20,578 bases of DNA, taken from IMG/VR virus record IMGVR_UViG_3300033816_000162, positions 1 through 20,578 of that record, one strand, 5' to 3'. Source of the DNA: a virus. The notes below the pieces were generated by a model. The model searched no databases and had not been told where the DNA came from. It worked only from the letters and a program-made list of their open reading frames with translations. Of the stretch, positions 14,632 through 20,578 are shown piece after piece. The translations under genes and the position numbers were made by a program. Each line of letters opens with the position of its first letter. Position 1 is the first letter of the stretch.

Positions 14632-17600
14632 AACCTCTTAAGAGAGTTGTCAATAAGTCTACGCCGCCATTCCAACCAGCTTGCACGAGAAGATCGTTTA
14701 CAGATGGAGGATTGGCAACAGGCTGAACAGCAGCAGGTCTATCGCTGACAAGATTTCCTCTGAAGTCATATACTTTGTTTCTAACTTCTCCAGTAAGAAT
14801 AGTCTCAACCTCAGTAGAAGTTGTAGTTCTCCAATCGCCCCATGTAACGCCGAATGGGCTAGAAGCGAATTCTTTCCATGGAGCAGCTGAATCAATATAG
14901 ATTTCTGCAGAACCAGTTTTACCTTCATTAACGCCATTATCGTATGTCGGAATAAGAGTAAGATGACCATTCCAAGCATAAGCAACCAAAGCTGAAGATC
15001 TATACTTTGTAGCATATTGCTGAACCAAGAAAGGAACTTCAGTATAGTTTAGTGTAATAAGTCTGCCTGTCTTGACAACATTAGAAGAAGCAGTGCTACT
15101 GAAATTGATAGTGATAGTTTCTCTAACAATTTTTGGTCTAGCGACGCCCTTCGAAGAATCAATTGCTATACTGAATTCTGGATTAGAAATATCGCAAAGA
15201 GAAAAAGAAGTCATAGGATCAACGAAAATACCATTCTTGAATCTATCAAGACCGTTTTCGTCAGTAACTGTTAAGTCTTTTGCCTTTTTCTCTAGCAATG
15301 ACAACTGAGTGTAATATTCTAGATTTGTAACTCTCTGATCAATAGAACCTATGTCTTTCATAGTATATCTTCTATTAGTCAAAGAAGAACCAGATATTGA
15401 AAGAGAAGTGTCTCTTATAAGGTTTATGGCGCTCTGGTTGATAGTCAAGAAGTCATCGACCTGCTCAGAAGATAGAGAAGGATATGGAGGTATATTGAGA
15501 GTAGCCAATGGCATAGCATTCTCTGGGAATAGAGGAGATTGTGGTGTAATGCTAGGCACACCCTCCTTTACCTTGAGAACATTGTCAGGGGTGATCATAA
15601 CCAGATCTTTTCTACCCAGATAGAAAGTATAATCTGCCTCTAGAGATTTACCATAAGCAGGAGAATTCATTCCTGTGATTGGAACATCAAACGATAGAGT
15701 GCTTGATGGATTCAACGTAGCATATGAAATTGCAGTATTAGTTTGAGCTCCGTTAGACCAATCGTAAAAACCGCTGTCGTTAGCAGTATTAATACATGGA
15801 ACTCTGAAGTCCACATAATCTCTTAGTGGTAATTTGGCTCCAGTGTCATCAACATAAAGAGGAATATCTTTTGTCTGAATGGCGGTAACACTAGCAGTAT
15901 TAGCGTCGTCAACAGGATAAGATTCGACTGTAAAATAACCAACTCCTGGCGATGTATTAACAGCAAAATAATCTAAGTCCACCAAAACATTTGGGAAAGA
16001 AGTAGCTGTATAACCAGGTTTAGCGTAAATATATGCTAAGTTATAATGAGTATCTTTTTGGCCTGTGTCAAGAGAGAAATTACTTGTTAGATCGACACCA
16101 TTAACAGTATAAACGCCATTAGCAGTTCCGTAAATTTTATTGATCTTATGTACGTCTCCCAACCCAAGGCACCATGGACCTTTTGGGTTTGAAGAAGTGT
16201 TGATCTTAACAAATCTCTTCTTTCTGATTTCCTTTTTAGCAGGAACAGTAACAGTTCTTTTTACGATATAAGAAACGTCAACGTCCAAAGGAACTGATGG
16301 AATCTGCCCTGAATGAATTGTGAACCCTGTGCTAGTATCTATTGTTACATATGGAGAAGGACCAGTAATACCCTTTGTTGTGGAAATTACTTTACCATTC
16401 ACATATCTCTTATAACAGTTTGTTCCAGAATTAGAGTAAGCGAACGGAGCATCAACAACCATATAAGTGTTGTTTGCAACTGATACAATTGTTCTTACTG
16501 CGCCATCGACCTTTACCAAATCTCCAGATGTAAATATAGAAGTAAATACAGTAGAAGAACCTGTTACAATAGTAGAAGATGTGCTTACTGAAACTGACCC
16601 AGTTATAGCAGCTGAATCTGCATTAGTTTTAGAAACAACTATAATGTCAGCTGCAGCCGAATCTGTTAATGTTGTACCTGCAACGAATGGTAGAATATCA
16701 GTTCCGCCTGTAACTGAAGAAGCTATTCTTGTGTCAATGTTACCACTGGTGTCCATAATAGCAGTAGTATTACTTGCTCTGTAATAGTAATCTGTAACAA
16801 CATTGTTGTTCTGATCTCTAAGATTCTTAATACCAGTTACGCCAAAACTGAATAGTTGTTTTTTGTTCTGCGAAGATACAATACCAGTAGATACAACGTC
16901 AGCAATACCTTTGTTTGGACCAGTAAATACGATAGATTTTATCTGGCTTGGTGTGTAATTTCCAGACATACTAGTATTGAAAATGTGAATGTAATAATTA
17001 GCAGTAGATGTGCCGGGAGTGCCGGAAACTAATGTTACACATCTAATATTGGCTGTACCTATCAAATTACCAACCAAACCAGTTCCAGAATATGTTCTGT
17101 TGGTAACAGCTTTTTGTGGCTGGTCATAAAAATTGACGCTAGCTATCAAATCGGATCTGAATGATCCAGCGTATTCATTTACAATAAAATAATTGCCATA
17201 ATTGAAATTGATTTCTTGTGAACGGTTTGTCTGGGTATCAACGCCACGACGCATGTTGATATATGCAGTTTTTTGGATTTCTACTCTGTTACCCTGAACA
17301 TAACCGATACCTGTGCTGACACGCCCTAGAACGCTGTTAGCATCAGATGCGCTTACATCAGAACCTGGAATGGTTGTTACAGTATCAACAATAAAAGGGT
17401 TTACGACATAATTGCCAGATTCTTCGAATGTTCTTTTTGCTAGAACGTCACCAACAACAGAATAGACGTTTGCTGCTGGTAAAACTTTAGAAACCAAACT
17501 ACCATAATTATAAATTCCGATAGGATTGAATTTCTCTCTAAGGGATGCTTCTTCTGTAGTAAGAGAAATGATTATAGGAGTAAGTTTCAAACGATGAGCG

Positions 17601-18361
17601 CCAGGAGCGTTTTCGTTGGTATATCCAAGAGCGTTATCTAGAAGACTTGTATCTTGGTTTTCTGTAACAATCTGTTCAATAAGGTCAAATCCAATAACAT
17701 TATTACCAGCGTAAGTACCAAAATTGTTAACAAGGCCAAATGTAGAATTTGCTACTCTAACGAATTCGCCTCCAATGAAAACAACGCCTTCTGTTACGCT
17801 TACGCCGTGAGAATTACCTGTTGTTACAGTATCGATAGGAGTGTTAGACCAACTATAAACATTTGCTAGATCAGTATTACCTGCAACAGAAACTTGCTGG
17901 AAAGTCAACAATTCGTTGTTGGAGAATATAGTTTCCCCGCCTGTTCCAGTGTTGATGTACTTTAGATACAGAATGTTTGTGTCAGGATAATTGGTGCTGA
18001 ATCCTGCATTAGCGTAAATGACCTGAGCTTTTAGATTGCTTGTGGCGCTAGTGGCCACTGCATTAACATAATCTCTTACGTCTAGAGTGGCTGAGTTTGC
18101 TGTACCGTTCGATGCGAAATCCATAAGGCGAACATACGGAACCGAAGGCATGTCGAAAATCTGACAACCATAAACAATATCGCCGTTATTAAACGCCCAG
18201 TTACCAAATCTTTCGATCTGTTTCTGGATAATTGTCTGGATCTGTGTTAGTTCTCTTGCCTGAACTGCTGTACCAGGTCTAAAAAGGATTCGATAATAGT
18301 CTTTAAACTCATCATAATCGTCGAAATATGGAGCAACGTTGAAATCTGTCTTTAGAGCCAT
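14627..18361 (-). CDS. DUF4815-type virion structural protein, 1244 residues
   Basis: The N-terminus carries the DUF4815 signature: FNVAPYFDDYDEFKDYYRIL then FRPGTAVQARELTQIQTII and QIERFGNW (about 6-55). Residues about 587-650 hold a V-x-G-S-x-V-F beta module also found twice in the next gene. A conserved helical and beta core follows: RRYTMKDIGSIDQRVTNLE, then YYTQLSLLEKKA and GLDRFKNGIFVDPMTSF (about 995-1060). Near the C-terminus is FGVTWGDWRTTTSTEVETIL (about 1180-1200). These proteins are virion components of T4-superfamily and other large phages, encoded next to baseplate genes; the detailed role is not settled, but a baseplate-to-fibre connector is plausible. The ATG at 18361 follows TAAGG (9 bases) and the tandem stop TAATAA of the gp8 gene. 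The gene is intact. Confidence 0.92.
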   Translation of the reverse strand: MALKTDFNVAPYFDDYDEFKDYYRILFRPGTAVQARELTQIQTIIQKQIERFGNWAFNNGDIVYGCQIFDMPSVPYVRLMDFASNGTANSATLDVRDYVNAVATSATSNLKAQVIYANAGFSTNYPDTNILYLKYINTGTGGETIFSNNELLTFQQVSVAGNTDLANVYSWSNTPIDTVTTGNSHGVSVTEGVVFIGGEFVRVANSTFGLVNNFGTYAGNNVIGFDLIEQIVTENQDTSLLDNALGYTNENAPGAHRLKLTPIIISLTTEEASLREKFNPIGIYNYGSLVSKVLPAANVYSVVGDVLAKRTFEESGNYVVNPFIVDTVTTIPGSDVSASDANSVLGRVSTGIGYVQGNRVEIQKTAYINMRRGVDTQTNRSQEINFNYGNYFIVNEYAGSFRSDLIASVNFYDQPQKAVTNRTYSGTGLVGNLIGTANIRCVTLVSGTPGTSTANYYIHIFNTSMSGNYTPSQIKSIVFTGPNKGIADVVSTGIVSSQNKKQLFSFGVTGIKNLRDQNNNVVTDYYYRASNTTAIMDTSGNIDTRIASSVTGGTDILPFVAGTTLTDSAAADIIVVSKTNADSAAITGSVSVSTSSTIVTGSSTVFTSIFTSGDLVKVDGAVRTIVSVANNTYMVVDAPFAYSNSGTNCYKRYVNGKVISTTKGITGPSPYVTIDTSTGFTIHSGQIPSVPLDVDVSYIVKRTVTVPAKKEIRKKRFVKINTSSNPKGPWCLGLGDVHKINKIYGTANGVYTVNGVDLTSNFSLDTGQKDTHYNLAYIYAKPGYTATSFPNVLVDLDYFAVNTSPGVGYFTVESYPVDDANTASVTAIQTKDIPLYVDDTGAKLPLRDYVDFRVPCINTANDSGFYDWSNGAQTNTAISYATLNPSSTLSFDVPITGMNSPAYGKSLEADYTFYLGRKDLVMITPDNVLKVKEGVPSITPQSPLFPENAMPLATLNIPPYPSLSSEQVDDFLTINQSAINLIRDTSLSISGSSLTNRRYTMKDIGSIDQRVTNLEYYTQLSLLEKKAKDLTVTDENGLDRFKNGIFVDPMTSFSLCDISNPEFSIAIDSSKGVARPKIVRETITINFSSTASSNVVKTGRLITLNYTEVPFLVQQYATKYRSSALVAYAWNGHLTLIPTYDNGVNEGKTGSAEIYIDSAAPWKEFASSPFGVTWGDWRTTTSTEVETILTGEVRNKVYDFRGNLVSDRPAAVQPVANPPSVNDLLVQAGWNGGVDLLTTLLRGL

Positions 18362-18374
18362 TATTGGTGCCTTA

Positions 18375-19910
18375 TTATATCTGGATAATCAGTTTAAAAG
18401 ATTCGGTTTGGGTGTTAGACCTATTAACATTATTTATATTCTGTACGTAAAGAGGCTTCAAACTCTTAGCGTATATATCGCCCTTTGAAACAATATCAAC
18501 TTCTGTGTTGAGAACGCCATTACTAGAGAAAACATATTCTCCATCTATAAATGTTTTGTCGCCTGTGACATACAATTTAGTTGTATTTGAATAGGCAACA
18601 ATACCATAAGCGTTGCTGGTATTACCATAAACCCTGTCTCCAATAGTATATACGACTGGATTAGAGACATCGCATTCCATAACCTGACTGAAAACAGCCC
18701 CAGTAAATTGAGTATTACTTTTGGCGCCATTTGCATATAATTGGTATGGATTTTTAATAATACCTATCTTGTTATATTGAATCCAAGTAGGAATATTGTC
18801 GCCTTCAGTATTAGCAAAATGAAAGTTTACACCCAGAGCCTTGATATTCAATTCCGAAAGAGCGTCACTACCATGTCCGCCAGCTGGTGGTACGATAGCA
18901 TAAACATTAGCATTTTGACCAACCAAAGCATTAATCGTCACGTTAGCCCAAGATATATCCGCCCCAGTTTCTAGAATTACTACATCAGAAATAGAGTTTG
19001 CTTCTGGGTTTATAGTAGTATAAGCAATAGGTTGAGTTCCACCGTCTGTAACGAAATGAACGCTAGGAGAAATTTTGTATCTTGTGGCCTGTGGCAAGAT
19101 ATTGTCAGTATTAGCTTCTTTATCCAAATAAATCCATTTACCAACACTGTTTGCTACGTATTCAGTTATGTTGAATATCTGAGAAGTTGTAGCTGTAGTA
19201 TTGTAAATATAGATGGCGCTTCCTGTGTAATAACCGCTCTGGATACTGGCTTCGTTTTCAATCTGGATAACAGTAGTATTAGCAGATAGAATAGTGCCTT
19301 CATGATATGTAGAATAACCTGTTCCGCCGTTTTCAATAACAACTTTTTCTACACCAGCATAAACATTGGCATAAATTGATGTAATAGCGTTTGCGTATAA
19401 TGGAGCATATTCTTCGGTCGCAAACATTCTGTATAGTCTGAATGGAATAGAAGTTACATATTTCCAAACATAACCATCAGAAGTAGCAAAAGAAGTTGTT
19501 TGAACCATTGTTGGCTTGACAGAAGAAGGGGAATCGTTGCCATTGTCCAAACACTTATATACATTATAAGTGCCACCGTCATATTCAGGCTCGCAAATAG
19601 CATAAAACAAATTATTGGAATAAAGCTCGGGATCGCTATTATCATATTTTCTGTATATTGTGTTAGCGTCCCATATATTATTCTGAATCAACGGGGCGAA
19701 ATTAGAAATAGATAATTTCTTGCCAAATAACATCAACCAATCGTTCTCAAATTCAGTAGAATAGTCTTTTGGTGAAGTATTAGGAACAGCTCCACTATAC
19801 GCTACAGGGTTAGATGCAAATGCGTAATAATAAGACGTGTTTGTGCTGATATTATACAACATCTCATCAATTAAAGACTTTTTGTATGCAGATTGAATAA
19901 TTCCAGCCAT
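18375..19910 (-). CDS. 8: Baseplate wedge subunit, T4 gp8 homologue, 511 residues
   Basis: In T4, gp8 is a dimeric wedge protein that bridges gp10, gp7 and gp6 around the baseplate rim. Matches to the family: NVYKCLDN (116-123) and SDGYVWKYVTSIP (144-156), corresponding to T4 'VYRCLD' and 'GDGYVWEYLFEIP'; and a C-terminus KPLYVQNINNV...TESFKLIIQI, corresponding to T4 '...MENRPPI...TEEINILFTF'. At 511 residues it is about 175 longer than T4 gp8; the extra length lies mainly in the middle (about 180-460, beta-rich). It starts at ATG 19910, nine bases after the stop of the preceding gene, and the stop TAA overlaps the ribosome site TAAGG. T4 genes 7 and 9 are not next to it; a small fibre-tip gene and a DUF4815 gene flank it instead. 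Confidence 0.88.
   Translation of the reverse strand: MAGIIQSAYKKSLIDEMLYNISTNTSYYYAFASNPVAYSGAVPNTSPKDYSTEFENDWLMLFGKKLSISNFAPLIQNNIWDANTIYRKYDNSDPELYSNNLFYAICEPEYDGGTYNVYKCLDNGNDSPSSVKPTMVQTTSFATSDGYVWKYVTSIPFRLYRMFATEEYAPLYANAITSIYANVYAGVEKVVIENGGTGYSTYHEGTILSANTTVIQIENEASIQSGYYTGSAIYIYNTTATTSQIFNITEYVANSVGKWIYLDKEANTDNILPQATRYKISPSVHFVTDGGTQPIAYTTINPEANSISDVVILETGADISWANVTINALVGQNANVYAIVPPAGGHGSDALSELNIKALGVNFHFANTEGDNIPTWIQYNKIGIIKNPYQLYANGAKSNTQFTGAVFSQVMECDVSNPVVYTIGDRVYGNTSNAYGIVAYSNTTKLYVTGDKTFIDGEYVFSSNGVLNTEVDIVSKGDIYAKSLKPLYVQNINNVNRSNTQTESFKLIIQI
18431..18438 (-). promoter_or_regulatory. Possible T4-type late promoter TATAAATA inside gene 8
   Basis: An exact TATAAATA on the minus strand within the last codons of the gp8 gene (Gln-Asn-Ile-Asn-Asn), with its last A 70 bases before the ATG of the DUF4815 gene. 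T4 late promoters can lie in the preceding coding region, but the spacing is more than twice that of the other copies and Ile-Asn-Asn codons could produce it by chance. Confidence 0.5.
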
Positions 19911-19919
19911 TTTTAAACC

Positions 19920-20510
19920 TTACTTACCAAGCGCAATAAAATGAACGTTGATAGCTGTATTATCGTTTGTTCTGATAACAGCTGCAGTTGTATTCTGTTC
20001 AGGCACAAAAGGAGCAAAAGAAGCGTTAGCTGTATTACCGGTAACAGTAACAACATAACACTCTGATGTATAAGCAGAAGTAAAGATAGCATTTCCAATT
20101 GTACTATTACAATACACCCAACCCCAATTCATTTTTAGACCGTTTGGTAGGTAGGTATAACCATTAGCTCCAGCAGAAGAGGTAGTTCCAAGGTTCAAAG
20201 TATTTGATGTAACAGAAAGAGTTCCTGTATTTACCAGACCAGCTGTCTGGATAACAGAACTGTTTGCTATTACGTTCACTGATGCGCTGTTACCAATTCT
20301 AACGTAAGCAGCATTATTTTGCACATAAATCAAAGAAGAATTAACAAAGACGTTTCCAGTCGCTGTATTTCCTACAGTAATACTGGTGTTTACAACAGAG
20401 TTAGTACTCAGCTGAATAAAATTTTGATTGAACAGATCAACGGCATCTCTCAGAGGAGTGCCAGTTCCGTCGTTTGGGCTTGCGCCAATATTGGCTGTTT
20501 GTATTGTCAA
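19920..20510 (-). CDS. Small tail-fibre tip protein with gp53-like C-terminal domain, 196 residues
   Basis: Residues 7-32 (ANIGASPNDGTGTPLRDAVD then NQNFIQL) are the common phage fibre/spike N-terminal motif. Residues about 33-110 are VGN/NSS beta repeats. Residues about 115-196 match the gp53-like fibre C-terminal domain: GYTYLPNGLKMNWGWVY, YVVTVTGNTANASF and a final INVHFIALGK. In other phages this domain forms the receptor-binding end of short fibres. The start is TTG at 20510 with AGGGG seven bases upstream; an in-frame TGA upstream excludes a longer form. Its location immediately before the gp8 wedge gene suggests a short fibre or tip mounted on the baseplate (inference). Confidence 0.85.
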   Translation of the reverse strand: MTIQTANIGASPNDGTGTPLRDAVDLFNQNFIQLSTNSVVNTSITVGNTATGNVFVNSSLIYVQNNAAYVRIGNSASVNVIANSSVIQTAGLVNTGTLSVTSNTLNLGTTSSAGANGYTYLPNGLKMNWGWVYCNSTIGNAIFTSAYTSECYVVTVTGNTANASFAPFVPEQNTTAAVIRTNDNTAINVHFIALGK

Positions 20511-20517
20511 TTTAGTT

Positions 20518-20522
20518 CCCCT
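20518..20522 (-). promoter_or_regulatory. Ribosome binding site AGGGG fixing a TTG start
   Basis: AGGGG lies seven bases before the TTG at 20510 and overlaps the first part of the region after the preceding stop TAA (20524-20522). The frame leading into TTG has a TGA about nine codons upstream and no ATG or GTG after it, so TTG is the only reasonable start. Confidence 0.75.
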
Positions 20523-20578
20523 TATGAATCTTCAGATATTCTATCTACTCTGAGAGTGGCATTACTACAGAATATAGT
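20522..20578 (-). CDS. 3' end of an upstream gene (18 residues visible), unidentified
   Basis: From the right edge one minus-strand frame reads TIFCSNATLRVDRISEDS and ends in TAA at 20524-20522, directly against the ribosome site of the next gene. The other two frames are stopped within the same stretch. Spacing and tight packing like the rest of the operon support a real gene end, probably another virion or baseplate protein. Too little is visible to identify it. Confidence 0.5.
   Translation of the reverse strand, partial: TIFCSNATLRVDRISEDS

Noticed and set aside
14698-15015. 105-codon minus-strand frame nested in the DUF4815 gene (also similar nested frames near 2091-2429 and 1485-1688)
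   Set aside because: These lie entirely within conserved coding sequence in another frame and read as Leu/Met/Ile-rich nonsense typical of shadow frames.
17-20000. Many open frames of 60-107 codons on the plus strand, for example around 13439-13762, 16467-16784 and 6080-6331
   Set aside because: All are antisense to intact, module-rich minus-strand fibre genes, have no recognisable domains or convincing ribosome sites, and follow the skewed Asn/Thr/Ser codon content of the sense strand.
1-20578. Integration, insertion sequence or tRNA signatures
   Set aside because: No transposase or integrase frame, terminal inverted repeats or tRNA-like cloverleaf was found. The whole window is accounted for by virion genes.

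Overview
This window is the tail-fibre and peripheral baseplate region of a large contractile-tailed bacteriophage (myovirus) of the T4 superfamily. No cellular gene is visible. The DNA is AT-rich. Every supported gene lies on the minus strand, so transcription runs from right to left. The genes are packed almost end to end: the longest gap is about 40 bases, and most are 2 to 20 or are start/stop overlaps. Two anchors place the window: a homologue of T4 baseplate wedge protein gp8, and exact T4-type late promoters (TATAAATA) at nearly constant distance from fibre-gene starts. The gp8 form, the DUF4815 protein beside it and the fibre modules look more like marine and alphaproteobacterial T4-superfamily phages (cyanophage, pelagiphage, phiM12/Cr30-like) than like coliphage T4. 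That affiliation is inferred from recall, and the host cannot be named from this sequence.

Layout in transcription order (right to left): the last codons of an unidentified gene (20578-20522); a 196-residue fibre-tip protein with a gp53-like C-terminal domain and a TTG start (20510-19920); the gp8 baseplate wedge homologue (19910-18375); a 1244-residue DUF4815 virion protein (18361-14627); a 904-residue virion protein with a TTG start and a proline hinge (14596-11882); a 71-residue coiled-coil protein (11879-11664); a 744-residue fibre (11660-9426); two small proteins of 110 and 89 residues (9426-8821); a 614-residue beta-repeat fibre (8780-6936); a 196-residue coiled-coil protein (6918-6328); a 1654-residue fibre with a C-terminal peptidase S74 self-cleaving chaperone (6291-1327); and a second long fibre that runs off the left edge (1303-1).

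The upstream genes probably build the baseplate rim and its connectors. The downstream genes probably supply several different fibres and the small proteins that join or fold them. The most informative structure is the relation between the two leftmost fibres. They share a stalk made of 26- and 22-residue repeats and a following module about 85% identical by hand count, but have different N-termini and different repeat numbers (ten full units plus a remnant versus eight plus a remnant). This looks like a duplicated, diverging fibre pair. No stretch longer than about 70 bases lacks a gene, and no RNA gene, insertion element, CRISPR array, attachment site or intrinsic terminator was seen.
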